Shown: positions 8,714 to 20,383 of the stretch, one piece after another
Numbering within the stretch: the stretch's first letter is position 1
How the letters are laid out: every line of letters begins with the position of its first letter
Assembly: GCF_000341105.1 (NCBI RefSeq)
Contig: NZ_ANBB01000044.1
Span: 62,001-126,000, forward strand
Origin: Nocardiopsis potens DSM 45234
Lineage (GTDB): Bacteria; Actinomycetota; Actinomycetes; Streptosporangiales; Streptosporangiaceae
DNA length: 64,000 bases
Direction of reading: 5' to 3'
Notes under the pieces: model-generated
Told to the model about the DNA's origin: nothing
Seen by the model: the letters and a program-made list of their open reading frames with translations, nothing else
Database searches by the model: none
Made by a program: the position numbers and the translations under genes

Positions 8714-9841
8714 ATGGCAGAGTCCTTCGAACCGCTCGGCGACCCCGTCGACCGCTCCTGCTCGCGCACCCGGGCCTGGGTCGACGAGGCCGTCCGCAAG
8801 GTGGTCGCCGACGCCAACCGGTCGGCCGACACCCACCTGCACGTCTTCCCGCTGCCCGAGTCCTGGGGCATCGACCTGTACCTGAAGGACGAGTCGGTGC
8901 ACCCCACCGGCAGCCTCAAGCACCGGCTGGCCCGGTCGCTCTTCCTCTACGGGCTGTCCAACGGCTGGATCCGGGAGGGCACCACGATCGTGGAGGCCAG
9001 CTCCGGTTCCACCGCGGTCTCCGAGGCCTACTTCGCCCGGCTGGTCGGGCTGGACTTCATCACCGTGGTGCCCCGCTCCACCAGCCCGGAGAAGATCGCG
9101 CTGATCGAGCGGTACGGCGGCCGGTGCCACTTCGTCGACCGGCCGCCGGAGATCTACACCGAGGCCGAGCGGCTGGCCGCGGAGACCGGCGGCCACTACA
9201 TGGACCAGTTCACCTATGCGGAGCGGGCCACCGACTGGCGCGGCAACAACAACATCGCCGAGTCGGTCTTCGAGCAGCTGGCCATGGAGCGGCACCCCAT
9301 CCCGGAGTGGATCGTGGTGGGCGCCGGGACCGGCGGCACCTCCGCCACCATCGGGCGCTACCTGCGCTACCGGCGGCACCACACCCGGCTGGCCGTGGTC
9401 GACCCGGAGAACTCCGCCTTCTTCCCCGGCTGGGTGACCGGGGCCCGGGACTACGCCACCGGCATGCCGTCCCGGATCGAGGGGATCGGCCGCCCGCGGA
9501 TCGAGCCGAGCTTCGTGCCCGACGTCATCGACCTGATGCTGCCGGTGCCCGACGCGGCGAGCATCGCCGCCATGCGCCACCTGGAGTCGGTCACCGGGCT
9601 GTGCGCCGGCGGGTCGACCGGCACCAACCTGTGGGGCGTCTGGCGGCTCATCGCCCGGATGCTCGCCGACGGGACCCGCGGCAGCGTGGTCACGCTGATC
9701 TGCGACGGCGGCGACCGCTACCGGCACAGCTACTACGACGACGCCTGGGTGGCGGCCCAGGGCATGGACACCGCGCCCTACACCGCCGCCCTGGAGCGCT
9801 TCCTGGCCTCCGGCGAGTGGTCCCCGCCGGAGAAGCGCTGA
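8714..9841 (+). CDS. cds1: PLP-dependent cysteine synthase-family enzyme (Cds1-like cysteine desulfhydrase)
   Basis: A 375-residue fold-type II PLP enzyme. K69 in HPTGSLKHR is the expected Schiff-base lysine. SSGSTAVSE (about 97-105) corresponds to the substrate-binding loop and [14 protein letters not shown] to the phosphate-binding glycine loop. Length and motifs such as [10 protein letters not shown] recall mycobacterial Cds1 (Rv3684), an L-cysteine desulfhydrase releasing H2S, pyruvate and ammonia. A cysteine or cystathionine synthase role is an alternative. It is convergent with the RDD gene, with only an 18-base gap. It probably acts in cytoplasmic sulfur or redox balance. The family is sure; the exact reaction is moderately sure. 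Confidence 0.85.
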   Translation: MAESFEPLGDPVDRSCSRTRAWVDEAVRKVVADANRSADTHLHVFPLPESWGIDLYLKDESVHPTGSLKHRLARSLFLYGLSNGWIREGTTIVEASSGSTAVSEAYFARLVGLDFITVVPRSTSPEKIALIERYGGRCHFVDRPPEIYTEAERLAAETGGHYMDQFTYAERATDWRGNNNIAESVFEQLAMERHPIPEWIVVGAGTGGTSATIGRYLRYRRHHTRLAVVDPENSAFFPGWVTGARDYATGMPSRIEGIGRPRIEPSFVPDVIDLMLPVPDAASIAAMRHLESVTGLCAGGSTGTNLWGVWRLIARMLADGTRGSVVTLICDGGDRYRHSYYDDAWVAAQGMDTAPYTAALERFLASGEWSPPEKR

Positions 9842-9859
9842 CCCCGGCCCCGGGGCGGG

Positions 9860-10702
9860 TCAGTCCCGCACCACCAGGGTCCCGGCGGCCATGTCGCCGA
9901 TCCGCTGCCGGCGGTCGGAGACCAGGATGACGATCAGGCCGACCAGGCCGGCGAAGAGCCCGTCCGCGAGCAGCAGGATCCACCGGACGAAGTGCTGGGC
10001 CATGCTCGGCTCGCCGCCCTCGGCCCGGACCACCTTGATCCCGAGCAGCCGCATGCCCAGGGTCCGGCCGCCGGCCTTGGCCGGCCACACCACCCAGTAG
10101 CCGACGTAGACGACGACCCACAGCACCACCAGGACCAGCAGCGCGACCAGCGCCAGGACCGGGTTGCGCAGCGACCCGTCCGGCTCGGTGGGCGCGAACG
10201 CCAGCGGGAGGAGCGCCAGGTAGGCCAGGAAGGGCAGGAGCGAGGAGAGGAACCCGTCCACGATGTACTGCACCACCCGGCGGCCGACGACGTCGGTGTC
10301 GCCGGGCGGCGCCATCGCGGGCAGGCCGTAGCCGGGCGGCGGCTCGTCCATCGGCGTCCCGTACCCGGGCGGCCCCGCCTCGGGGGGACCGTAGCCCCCG
10401 TGGGCCGGCCCGGGACCGGGCTCACCGCCCATCGGCCCGGGCGGGGGCCCCTGCCCCGCCGGCCCGGCCCCTTCCGGAGCCGCGTGCCTTCCGGTGCTCT
10501 TCGGCCGCTCGGGCCCTCCGGGAGCCCCCGGCCCCGCCGGCGGCTCTCCCGGGGCTCCCGGCTCTCCGGGGGCCCCGGGACCTCCGGCCCCTTCCGGCCC
10601 TGCCGGGGTCCCCGGCCCGCCCCGGCCTCCCGGGCCCTCCGCCTCCTCCGGCCTGCGGCCGGGCTCCTCCTGACCGCCCGGGTACTGCTGTCCGTGACTC
10701 AT
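9860..10702 (-). CDS. RDD-family membrane protein with Gly/Pro-rich N-terminus
   Basis: A 280-residue protein. The first ~125 residues are a low-complexity Gly/Pro/Glu region with collagen-like GXX runs such as GAPGEPGAPGEP. The C-terminal half is an RDD domain with three membrane segments (about 148-168, 180-205 and 242-262). It opens with VVGRRVVQYIVDGF (the R..D signature) and has KAGGRTLGMRLLGIKVV and RRQRIGDMAAGTLVV, typical RDD motifs. RDD proteins are poorly understood; some influence ion transport or transcription. The disordered head probably lies in the cytoplasm. It is convergent with the Cds1-like gene; parE lies upstream and is separated by strong hairpins. Confidence 0.87.
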   Translation of the reverse strand: MSHGQQYPGGQEEPGRRPEEAEGPGGRGGPGTPAGPEGAGGPGAPGEPGAPGEPPAGPGAPGGPERPKSTGRHAAPEGAGPAGQGPPPGPMGGEPGPGPAHGGYGPPEAGPPGYGTPMDEPPPGYGLPAMAPPGDTDVVGRRVVQYIVDGFLSSLLPFLAYLALLPLAFAPTEPDGSLRNPVLALVALLVLVVLWVVVYVGYWVVWPAKAGGRTLGMRLLGIKVVRAEGGEPSMAQHFVRWILLLADGLFAGLVGLIVILVSDRRQRIGDMAAGTLVVRD

Positions 10703-11057
10703 CCGGCACCACCGCTCCGTGCTCCCGACTCGGAGGCGAGGCCACCTCCCTCACCCTCCGAAAATAGACCACGACGGCGCGTTGTCCCCGCTGGTCGGGG
10801 CGGCGGCGCGCCGAGCGGCGGACGGCGCCGGGCCCGGCCGCCGGAGAAGGGCGGGGCACGGGAGGCGGCCCGGGAACGCGCTTCCGGGGCCCGGCCCCCG
10901 GAGGAGGGCGGGCCCGGGAAGAGCGGACTCGGGAGGCGCCCGGGGCGGCCCGCACCGCCCGCCCCCGGCCGAACCCGCCCGGAAACGGGTCGGGGGCCCG
11001 CCGGGCGGCGGGCCCCCGGGGTGCGGGGAACCGGGGCGGCGGCCGCCCCGGGCGGGA
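10703..11057. other. Intergenic region between parE end and RDD start
   Basis: About 355 bases of very GC-rich DNA without a believable gene. It holds the parE terminator hairpins (10991-11018 and 11031-11051) and presumably the promoter of the RDD gene, which I cannot place. Confidence 0.5.
10991..11051 (-). terminator. Double hairpin terminator after parE
   Basis: A perfect 12-base stem with a 4-base loop (10991-11002 with 11007-11018) and a second 9-base stem with a 3-base loop (11031-11039 with 11043-11051) lie directly downstream of the parE stop on the minus strand. Confidence 0.7.
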
Positions 11058-13163
<2,106 letters not shown>

Positions 13164-13648
13164 CTGGACGTCTCCTGCATTCGTTGGACAGGGCGCGCCG
13201 CGAAGCCGCTCGGCTGCGTGCGCGGAGCGCCGGCGTACGCGTTCGCCGCGCGGGTCCGCCGGTGCGGACCGCGGCGCCGCGGGGCACCGGATCGCGGGGC
13301 CCGGCCCAGCCTAACCGCGCCCGGGGACATCCTCTGTGGCGGACGGCGGCCGTGCCGCTCCACCCGCTGCACCGCGTCGCGGCCCGGCTCCGCTCCGATG
13401 CGGGGCCCGCGCTCCTTCGCGGGTCCGGCCGACGGCCGAACCCCAGCGACACTACCACCTCCCCGGAACGCCCATCCGGGCCCTCCTCCCTTGTGGTTTC
13501 CGGCGTGTCGCGCCCGCCGCTCCCCCGGGCGGCCGGCTCCGGCCCGGCCCTGATTCCGCTGTCGGCGTACATCAGGACTGGTTGGGAACGTCCTGGTCCG
13601 GTTAGATGTTGTGCTGAGCGACTGGCGCCGAGCATTGAGGAAGGCGAA
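13164..13648. other. Divergent intergenic region between parE and the small Cys/His gene
   Basis: About 485 bases without a supported gene. It must contain the parE promoter (minus) and the promoter of the 13649 gene (plus). A TTAGAT-like element near 13602 is a weak candidate for the latter. The middle (about 13200-13430) is dense in GC and has no clear signal. Confidence 0.45.
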
Positions 13649-13876
13649 GTGACTGGAACCCTTGCCCCCACCCAGCCGCTGACGGCTGCTGACCGTTGCG
13701 ACCGCTGTGGTGCGCAGGCCTACGTCCGCGTGCTGCTCAACTCCGGCGGCGAACTGCTCTTCTGCGCGCACCACATGCGCAAGCACGATGAGGAGATCCG
13801 CAAGATCGCCGCGGACATCCAGGACGAGACCGGCCGACTCCAGGAGACCCCGGCCACTTCCGACGGGGAGCGCTAA
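13649..13876 (+). CDS. Small conserved Cys/His protein (DUF7455-like)
   Basis: A 75-residue protein with probable zinc ligands C17, C20, C39 and H41/H42 in CDRCGAQAYV and ELLFCAHHMRKH, a short treble-clef-like arrangement. Proteins of this type sit beside gyrB2/hrdB in many actinobacteria; I recall the DUF7455 label but could not check it. The GTG start at 13649 has AGGAAGG a few bases upstream; the reading frame is open further upstream but lacks a better start. Function is unknown; a nucleic-acid or protein adaptor role would be a guess. A clear terminator follows. Confidence 0.82.
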   Translation: MTGTLAPTQPLTAADRCDRCGAQAYVRVLLNSGGELLFCAHHMRKHDEEIRKIAADIQDETGRLQETPATSDGER

Positions 13877-13900
13877 GGACTCCCCCGCCCCAAGACGCAC

Positions 13901-13933
13901 GGCGGCGGCCCCTCCCCGGGGCCGCCGCCTTCG
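13901..13933 (+). terminator. Terminator after the small Cys/His gene
   Basis: A perfect 12-base stem (13901-13912 with 13918-13929) with a 5-base loop is followed by a T-containing tail, 24 bases after the stop codon. Confidence 0.7.
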
Positions 13934-14142
13934 TCGTCTCCGGGCCCTCCGCGGGGCGGCCCCGGGCGTTCCCGGCATGGACGGGAGGAGATACCGGCGG
14001 TGGCACCGCCCCGGCGGCGGCGCCTTCGCAGCGAGCGGGCCCGTCCTGCTGCATTACGATCGGGACTTCGAGGCGATCGCGAAGCACACCGGGCAGCCGA
14101 CCAGCCGGTCGGCGGGGCCCGGTTCGCTGTGAGAGGGAGACG

Positions 14143-14940
14143 ATGCTGATCCTGCTGCCCCCGTCGGAGGGGAAGGCGGCGGCGGGCGAGGGGCCCGCGC
14201 TGGAGCCGTCCGGGCTCGTCCTGCCCGAGGTGAACGGGGCCCGGGAGGCCGTGCTGGAGTCGCTGGAGGCGCTCTGCGCCGGGCCGCGGGAGACGGCGAT
14301 GGAGGTGCTCGGCCTCACCGCCGGCCAGGCCGGCGCGGTGCCGCGGAACCTGGAGGTGCGCACCGCCCCGGCGCTGCGCGCGGCCGAGCTCTACACCGGG
14401 GTGCTCTACGACAATCTGCGCCTGGGCGAGCTGCTGGCCGGCCCGGCGGCCGCGCGGACCGCGGAGTCCGTGCTGGTCTTCTCCGGGCTGTGGGGGGTCC
14501 TCGGGGTGAACGACCGGGTGCCGCCCTACCGGCTGTCGATGGGCGTGAAGCTGCCCCCGCTGGGCGGGCTCGGCGCCTACTGGCGCTCCCACCTGGCCGA
14601 ACCGCTCGGCAAGCTGGCCGAGGACCGGCTGATCGTGGACTGCCGGTCGGCCGCCTACGCCGCGGCCTTCCGCCCCTCCGGCGCGGCCGCCGAGCGCACC
14701 GCCGCGGTGCGGGTGCTCAAGGAGACCGTCTCCGGCGGGGCGGTGAAGCGCTCGGTGGTCAGCCACATGGCGAAGGCGACCCGCGGCGCGATCGCGCACG
14801 CCCTGCTCGCCGAGGGGCGCTCCCCGGAGACCCCCGCCGAGCTGGCCGAGGCCCTGAACGACCTGGGGCACCGGGCCGAGCTGACCCCGCCCGGCCGCGG
14901 CGGCAGGGCCGCGGTGCTGGACGTCGTCATCCCGGGCTGA
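14143..14940 (+). CDS. yaaA: YaaA family peroxide-stress protein
   Basis: A 265-residue member of the YaaA/DUF328 family. It begins MLILLPPSEGK, the family signature, and has YTGVLYDNL, VFSGLWGVL and DRVPPYRLSMG in the expected order. In E. coli YaaA limits intracellular iron and protects DNA during H2O2 stress; its fold binds DNA. Here the gene stands alone between the small Cys/His gene and the convergent rpoD gene. ATG 14143 has GAGAGGGAGA just upstream. Length is normal. Assignment to the family is confident; the iron role is transferred from E. coli. Confidence 0.92.
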   Translation: MLILLPPSEGKAAAGEGPALEPSGLVLPEVNGAREAVLESLEALCAGPRETAMEVLGLTAGQAGAVPRNLEVRTAPALRAAELYTGVLYDNLRLGELLAGPAAARTAESVLVFSGLWGVLGVNDRVPPYRLSMGVKLPPLGGLGAYWRSHLAEPLGKLAEDRLIVDCRSAAYAAAFRPSGAAAERTAAVRVLKETVSGGAVKRSVVSHMAKATRGAIAHALLAEGRSPETPAELAEALNDLGHRAELTPPGRGGRAAVLDVVIPG

Positions 14941-15302
14941 GCCCCGGCCCGGCGGCCGCCGCGAGAGCCTCCCGGGGCCGCTCGGCGACCGCCCCGGAGG
15001 GGAACGTAACGAAAGCGTCTCGGTGCTTTATCTCGCCCATACGCGGTGTCCGCGATGATCGGGCCTGGCAGAGATGTTGGACCGCCGGTCGGACGCGAAG
15101 AGCCCCCGGACCTCCCCTGCGGCCGCGTCGCGCGGCGTCCCCTCCCCGGGCCTCGCCACACCCGGGGCGCGGGACCCCGCCGGTCCCGATGGCCGGCCGC
15201 GCACGCACCGCAGGGGTCCGGGGCGGCTCCGACCGGGGAACGCGCCGGGGCGCCGGCGGCGCCGAACGGACGCGGCACCACGACGCACCCCGGATGCACG
15301 GA
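14941..15302. other. Intergenic region between yaaA and rpoD ends
   Basis: The two genes converge here. I see no gene or RNA signature in these ~360 bases. A locally AT-richer patch lies at about 15005-15060. Confidence 0.45.
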
Positions 15303-15347
15303 CGCCTCGGGCGCCGGTCCGCCCTGCGGCGGCCGGCGCCCGAGGCG
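15303..15347 (-). terminator. Long hairpin terminator after rpoD
   Basis: A perfect 15-base stem (15303-15317 with 15333-15347) with a 15-base loop, 18 bases beyond the rpoD stop. The loop itself can pair further (CCGCC with GGCGG). Confidence 0.8.
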
Positions 15348-15364
15348 CACCATGTCGGCCGTGC

Positions 15365-17074
15365 TCAGTCCAGGTAGTCGCGGAGCACCTGGGAGCGCGA
15401 CGGGTGCCGCAGCTTCGACATGGTCTTGCTTTCTATCTGGCGGATCCGCTCGCGGGTGACCCCGTAGACCTTGCCGATCTCGTCCAGCGTCTTCGGCTGG
15501 CCGTCGGTCAGGCCGAAGCGCATGGACACCACGCCGGCCTCGCGCTCGGAGAGGGTGTCCAGCACCGAGTGGAGCTGCTCCTGGAGCAGGGTGAAGCTGA
15601 CCGCCTCGCCCGGCTGGATGGCCTCGGAGTCCTCGATGAGGTCGCCGAACTCGCTGTCCCCGTCCTCGCCGAGCGGGGTGTGCAGCGAGATCGGCTCCCG
15701 GCCGTACTTCTGGACCTCGACGACCTTCTCCGGGGTCATGTCGAGCTCCTTGGCGAGCTCCTCCGGGGTGGGCTCCCGGCCCAGGTCCTGCAGCATCTGC
15801 CGCTGGACGCGGGCCAGCTTGTTGATGACCTCCACCATGTGCACCGGGATGCGGATGGTGCGCGCCTGGTCGGCCATGGCCCGGGTGATGGCCTGGCGGA
15901 TCCACCAGGTGGCGTAGGTGGAGAACTTGAAGCCCTTGGTGTAGTCGAACTTCTCCACCGCGCGGATCAGGCCCAGGTTGCCCTCCTGGATCAGGTCCAG
16001 GAAGAGCATGCCGCGGCCGGTGTAGCGCTTGGCGAGCGAGACCACCAGCCGGAGGTTGGCCTCCAGCAGGTGCTTCTTGGCGCGGGCGCCGTCCTCGGCG
16101 ATCCACTCCAGCTCGTCGCGGAACTCGACGCTGAGCGAGCCGCCCTCCTCGGCGAGCTTCTCCTCGGCGAACAGGCCGGCCTCGATCCGCTTGGCGAGCT
16201 CGACCTCCTGCTCGGCGTTGAGCAGCGCGACGTTGCCGATCTGCTTCAGGTAGTCCTTGACCGGGTCGGCGGTGGCGCCGGCCGCGACCACCTGGGCGGC
16301 GGGGGCGTCGTCGTCATCGTCGTAGAGGACGAACGCCTCGTCCTCGGAGGTGTTGGCGGCGGCCTTCTCCGGGATGCCCACGGCCTCCGGCTTGCTGCCG
16401 GACCCCGCGACCGGGCCGCCGACCGGCTCCGGCTTGTCGTCGCCGGTGTCCTCGACGAGCTCCAGCTCGACCCCGGTGTCCTCGAGGTCGTCGTCGACGT
16501 CGAGGTCGATGTCGGCGTCCTCGGCGGCCTCCAGGGCGATGTCGTCGCTCTTCTTGGCCGCGGCCTTGGCCGTGGTCTTCTTCGCCGCGGGCTTGGCCGC
16601 CGTCCCCTTGGCGGCGGGCTTGGCCGCCGCCTTCTTCGGCGCGGCCTTCTTCGCCGCCTTCGGCTCGGCCGCCTCCGCGGGCGCCGGCTTCGCGGCGCCC
16701 TTGGCCGGACCGGAGTCGACGACCGCGGTCACGGTCTCCGGCTGGTCCTGCGCGGCGGCCGCGCGCCGGGGGGCCCGGGCGGTGGTCGTCCGGGTCGCGG
16801 CGCTCTTCTTCGGCGCGGCCGTCTTGCGGCGCGCGGACTTTCGGCGCGTGGGGGCGGACTCCTCGGCCCCGACCACGAGGGTGACGCCCTCCTTGGTCAG
16901 GATGCGGAGCACGGCCTGGGCCTGCGACATGGGGATGTCGGCCTCTTCGAAGGCACGGCGCACGTCCTCGGGCTCAAGGTACCCCTGGGACCGCCCACGC
17001 TCGATCAGCTGCTGGATGACGGGCTCGTGCAGCGACTCCGGCTGTTTTGAGCGGGTCGAACTGGCAGGTGACAC
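15365..17074 (-). CDS. rpoD: Principal RNA polymerase sigma factor (RpoD/HrdB)
   Basis: The essential housekeeping sigma-70 factor, 569 residues. Regions 2 to 4 fill the C-terminal ~320 residues. They include [16 protein letters not shown] and [16 protein letters not shown] (region 2, -10 binding), [19 protein letters not shown] (region 3) and [13 protein letters not shown] (region 4.2, -35 binding). The N-terminal third is a Lys/Ala/Pro-rich spacer followed by an acidic stretch, as in Streptomyces HrdB. The frame stays open to 17356, but the GTG at 17074 has AGAGG five bases before it and gives the HrdB-like N-terminus; a GTG at 17080 is the alternative. The gene lies downstream of a PP2C phosphatase that may respond to stress. 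Confidence 0.95.
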   Translation of the reverse strand: MSPASSTRSKQPESLHEPVIQQLIERGRSQGYLEPEDVRRAFEEADIPMSQAQAVLRILTKEGVTLVVGAEESAPTRRKSARRKTAAPKKSAATRTTTARAPRRAAAAQDQPETVTAVVDSGPAKGAAKPAPAEAAEPKAAKKAAPKKAAAKPAAKGTAAKPAAKKTTAKAAAKKSDDIALEAAEDADIDLDVDDDLEDTGVELELVEDTGDDKPEPVGGPVAGSGSKPEAVGIPEKAAANTSEDEAFVLYDDDDDAPAAQVVAAGATADPVKDYLKQIGNVALLNAEQEVELAKRIEAGLFAEEKLAEEGGSLSVEFRDELEWIAEDGARAKKHLLEANLRLVVSLAKRYTGRGMLFLDLIQEGNLGLIRAVEKFDYTKGFKFSTYATWWIRQAITRAMADQARTIRIPVHMVEVINKLARVQRQMLQDLGREPTPEELAKELDMTPEKVVEVQKYGREPISLHTPLGEDGDSEFGDLIEDSEAIQPGEAVSFTLLQEQLHSVLDTLSEREAGVVSMRFGLTDGQPKTLDEIGKVYGVTRERIRQIESKTMSKLRHPSRSQVLRDYLD

Positions 17075-17379
17075 AAACACCTCTCGAACGGACGTGTGGC
17101 GAGATTGCTGGACCCGGCGGCCCGAAGACCTCCGTGGAGCCTCGCGGAGGGCGGAGCCACCGCCCCCCGGCCCCAGCCCGGGATCATCCCCGCCGCGGGG
17201 ATGCCGACTTCCTTTCAGCGTATGCGCCCTGTCCAACGCTCGGGACGCATGCGCCCAGTAGGGTTTTTTCCGCGGCCGTGCGGATCCAACCCCACCGTCG
17301 GGTCCTGACCCCACCCCCCGCGTGCGCGGGGTTGATGGATCCTCCACCTTAGGCAAAGTGTCGGACTTCTTCTTACGGA
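17075..17379. other. rpoD upstream region
   Basis: About 305 bases between the PP2C phosphatase stop and the rpoD start. It must contain the rpoD promoter(s). A poly-T patch lies at 17264-17269 on the plus strand. I could not place a convincing -35/-10 pair or a GGAAT/GTT stress-sigma promoter. Confidence 0.4.
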
Positions 17380-19452
17380 CTACTGCTCCGGTGCGGCCTC
17401 GATCACCGGTAGGTGGACGGCGAGCAGGGTGACGTCGTCGTCCTGCTCGTACCCTGCGAGCATGCCCTCCACAAGGTACTGGAGCATCAGCTGTGGATCG
17501 CCCACCACCTCCGGCGGCGCCTGGGACGCCACGGTGACTAGTTCCTCCAGACCGGAGGCGACGGACCGCTTCCGGTTCTCTACAAGTCCATCGGAATAGA
17601 GCACCACGGTGTTACCGGGTTGGACGAAGAATTTGTGGTGGCCCCGCTCGGAGCTGATCCCCAGCGGGGTGTCCGGCTCGGTCTCCAGCAGCCACGGCTC
17701 GGTCCGCTCGGTGACGACCAGCGGCGGCAGGTGCCCGGCGTTGCTCAGGTCGATCTGCCCGGTGCCGGGGTCCAGCACGAAGTAGACCAGGGTGGTGACC
17801 TGGTCCATCGCCTCGGTGGCGTCGAACATCCGGTCCAGGCCGGTGAGCACGTCGGCCGGCTCGGGCATGCTGAAGGCCAGCGCCCGCAGCGCGTTGCGCA
17901 CCCGGCTCATCCCGGTGGCGGCCTTGATGCCCTTGCCCATCACGTCGCCGAGCACCCCGGCCACCCGCCCGTCGGGCAGCGGGAAGGCGTCGTACCAGTC
18001 CCCGCCGACCTGCACGTGCTGGGTGCCCGAGCGGTAGAAGGCGCGCATCCTGATGCCCTGGACCTCCGGCAGGGCCTCGGGCAGCAGGCTGGCCTGGAGC
18101 GCCTCGGCGGTGCGGTGCTCCCGCTCGAAGAGCTTGGCCCGCTCCAGGGCGAGCGCGCACTGGCCGGCCAGCGCCTCCAGGAAGACCTTCTCCTCGTCCG
18201 AGATGTCCCGCGGCGAGGTGTGCGCGAAGCGCAGCGCGCCGACCGGCTGGCCGCCGCTGAGCAGCGGCAGCGCCGCCCAGGCCCGCTCGTCGGTGGCCTT
18301 GGCGAAGGCGGGCGCCTCCTCGTCCCCGTCCAGCAGGCCGAGCAGCTCCAGCGGCCCGCCGGCGATGCACGGCCGCTGCTCCCGGACGGCCAGCGACATC
18401 AGGCCGGTGTGGTCGGGGGCGGATCCGGCGGCGGGCTCCCCGGCCCGGCCGATGACGCGCAGCCGCAGGCCGTCCCCGCCGATCTCGGCCACGGTGGTGC
18501 GGTCGGCGCCCACCGCGGAGCGGCCGATCTCCCCCATGGCCTGCACCACCTGGTCCACGGTGAGGGCCTCGGCGAGGTCGGCGGTGGCCTTCTGCAGCCG
18601 CACCGTGCGCAGCGCGGCCTCGCCGAGCTGCTGGGTGAGGCGCTGGCGCATGTCGTCGGCCTCGTGCTGGGTGGTGACGTCGGTGTTGGCGCCGACCCAC
18701 TCGGAGAGCTCCTCGCCGCGCATCATCGGCACCGCGCGGGAGCGGAAGTGGCGGAAGTCCCCGGAGCAGGTGCGCACCCGGAAGGTCTCGTCGAAGACGG
18801 TGCGGTCGGCGATGGAGTCGTCCCAGGACCGCTCCACCCGGGGGCGGTCGTCGGGGTGGACCGAGTCCAGCCAGCCCCGGCCCAGGTACTCCTCGCGTCT
18901 CTGCCCGGTGACCGCGCGCCACTGCGGGCAGTCCTCGGCCACCGCGCCGTCCGGGTCGGCCGCCCACACCACCTGGTTGGTGGCCTCCATCAGCGAGCGG
19001 TACCGCTCCTCGCTGCGGCGCAGCTCGCCCTCGGCGCGCACCCGGTCGCTCAGGTCGACCGCGATCAGCGCCACCCCGTCGACCTCGCCGCCGTCGCCGT
19101 GGGTGGGGAACCAGGAGGGGGCCCAGCGCTCGGCCTCCCCGCCGGCCGGTCCGAACGGCGGGAACTGGCCCCCGTAGACCACCGGCTCGCCGGCGAGCAC
19201 CCGGTCGATCGCCGCCTCGTGCGCGCCGGCGGCCGCGGCCCCGAGCACGTCGTGCGGGAGGCGGCCGACGCACTCCTCCTCCGCCCGGCCGTACAGCCGG
19301 GCCAGCGCGGGGTTGACCCGCTGGAAGCGCGCGGAGGTGTCGAAGAAGGCGAAGCCGACCGGGGCCTCCTTGAGGATGGTCTCCAGCAGCGCCGATTCGG
19401 AGGGGCCGAGTCCGGACATGCGAGGGAGCGGAACGGACGTATCGGTGCTCAC
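17380..19452 (-). CDS. PAS-PAS-GAF-PP2C (SpoIIE-type) serine phosphatase
   Basis: A 690-residue cytoplasmic signalling phosphatase. Two PAS domains (about 20-130 and 145-265; the second has [13 protein letters not shown]) are followed by a GAF domain (about 290-445) and a PP2C/SpoIIE domain (about 465-690). Metal-binding motifs are intact: [26 protein letters not shown] and [11 protein letters not shown]. In this family the phosphatase usually dephosphorylates an anti-sigma-factor antagonist, with PAS and GAF sensing small molecules, redox state or light. The frame is open far upstream; GTG 19452 has GGAGG at good distance, while ATG 19419 is an alternative. It lies directly upstream of rpoD, but no antagonist gene is nearby. 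Confidence 0.9.
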   Translation of the reverse strand: MSTDTSVPLPRMSGLGPSESALLETILKEAPVGFAFFDTSARFQRVNPALARLYGRAEEECVGRLPHDVLGAAAAGAHEAAIDRVLAGEPVVYGGQFPPFGPAGGEAERWAPSWFPTHGDGGEVDGVALIAVDLSDRVRAEGELRRSEERYRSLMEATNQVVWAADPDGAVAEDCPQWRAVTGQRREEYLGRGWLDSVHPDDRPRVERSWDDSIADRTVFDETFRVRTCSGDFRHFRSRAVPMMRGEELSEWVGANTDVTTQHEADDMRQRLTQQLGEAALRTVRLQKATADLAEALTVDQVVQAMGEIGRSAVGADRTTVAEIGGDGLRLRVIGRAGEPAAGSAPDHTGLMSLAVREQRPCIAGGPLELLGLLDGDEEAPAFAKATDERAWAALPLLSGGQPVGALRFAHTSPRDISDEEKVFLEALAGQCALALERAKLFEREHRTAEALQASLLPEALPEVQGIRMRAFYRSGTQHVQVGGDWYDAFPLPDGRVAGVLGDVMGKGIKAATGMSRVRNALRALAFSMPEPADVLTGLDRMFDATEAMDQVTTLVYFVLDPGTGQIDLSNAGHLPPLVVTERTEPWLLETEPDTPLGISSERGHHKFFVQPGNTVVLYSDGLVENRKRSVASGLEELVTVASQAPPEVVGDPQLMLQYLVEGMLAGYEQDDDVTLLAVHLPVIEAAPEQ

Positions 19453-20049
19453 CAATGACACCTCCGGGGGCCTTTCCCCCCGCGGACGGGGGCTCGCGTG
19501 AGCGGGCGCCGTGGAAATCCTCCACCTGTCGGCCGCACCGGGGTGCGACCGCGGCCGGGGAGGCCTGGGGGCGACATCGGGCGACCGCCGCCACCGGTTC
19601 AGCATAAGCCACCCGCCCGGCTCGGGTCCGGGCCGCGGTGGAAACTCGGCGGCGATAGCGGAAGGTAAATGATACGTCTCCGTCGTGCAACCAAGGCCCA
19701 TCCGCGGATTTTCGGCCGCCCATTTCCGAAGACGCCTTCCTTTACCTCGCCCGATCCCGTTTCTCGGACCTTCCGCCCCGCCCTCTCCCGCGCCCGAAAA
19801 TACGCAGACAGGCCGAATACGCTCCGTTCTGCCATGGATTCGCACGGTCACCGGTGTTCTCTTCCGCCCCACCCGCACCACGGCCGCCTCCCGGCACTCC
19901 CGCCCCGGTCGGGGACGGTGCCGGGGCGCCCCGCGGCGCGCCGCAAAGCCTGGGCAACGACTCACCGGACGGGGCTTGACACCCCGATGCGAAGCAGTGA
20001 AATGGATGGTGGTCACCGTCCGACCCGCCGGCGAGAGGCGTGAGCGAGG
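19453..20049. other. Divergent intergenic region with lower GC
   Basis: Nearly 600 bases without a supported gene. The stretch 19650-19850 is clearly lower in GC than the flanks and contains no codon bias in any frame. TTGACA at 19976-19981 on the plus strand could be the -35 of the 20050 gene. The region probably carries promoters for both flanking genes. Confidence 0.5.
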
Positions 20050-20307
20050 ATGCTCCAGACTTATCCCGCGGCCGACCTGCAGCAGGTCGCGCGGCGCTTG
20101 AACGACGAGTTCAGTTCCCTGGCACCGGGGAACGTGCACCGCTGCGTGCACGACACCTGGAAATGCGCCGAGCACCTCGGCTTCCAGGCCACCCCGGGGC
20201 TGGTGGAGCGGGTCGCCCGCGAGCGGCTGCAGGCCATGGTGATGTCCCGCCCGCCGTCGGAGCGGCTGGTCGGCCCGCGCCTGCCGGGCCACGACGCGAT
20301 CGCCTGA
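20050..20307 (+). CDS. Small three-helix-bundle protein, function unknown
   Basis: An 85-residue protein predicted to be mostly helical: DLQQVARRLNDEFSSL, VHRCVHDTWKCAEHLGF and PGLVERVARERLQAM form three amphipathic helices. This resembles the short three-helix-bundle dimerisation proteins common in actinobacteria, which often lie near signalling genes. ATG 20050 follows GAGCGAGG with tight spacing; a GTG at 20040 opens a different frame that looks non-coding. No catalytic motif is visible. A hairpin follows within ten bases. Confidence 0.7.
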   Translation: MLQTYPAADLQQVARRLNDEFSSLAPGNVHRCVHDTWKCAEHLGFQATPGLVERVARERLQAMVMSRPPSERLVGPRLPGHDAIA

Positions 20308-20315
20308 CCACCGCC

Positions 20316-20337
20316 CGGGGAGCACCCCCGCTCCCCG
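20316..20337 (+). terminator. Hairpin after the three-helix gene
   Basis: An 8-base perfect stem (20316-20323 with 20330-20337) with a 6-base loop. Confidence 0.55.
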
Positions 20338-20370
20338 ACCGATTCCACCCGGGGCGCACGGCAGGTGCCA

Positions 20371-20383
20371 TAGGCTCTGTCAG
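20371..20383 (+). promoter_or_regulatory. Leaderless -10 (TAGGCT) of the 20384 gene
   Basis: TAGGCT at 20371-20376 is seven bases before GTG 20384, with no ribosome-binding sequence between. Confidence 0.55.

Noticed and set aside
17074-17356. Upstream extension of rpoD to an ATG at 17356
   Set aside because: It would add ~94 Pro/Gly/Arg-rich residues unlike any sigma factor and has no ribosome-binding site. GTG 17074 has AGAGG at good spacing and gives the HrdB-like start.
19669-20043. Plus-strand frames of ~120 residues in the low-GC divergent gap
   Set aside because: Arg/Pro/His-rich translation without third-position GC bias; no ribosome-binding site.
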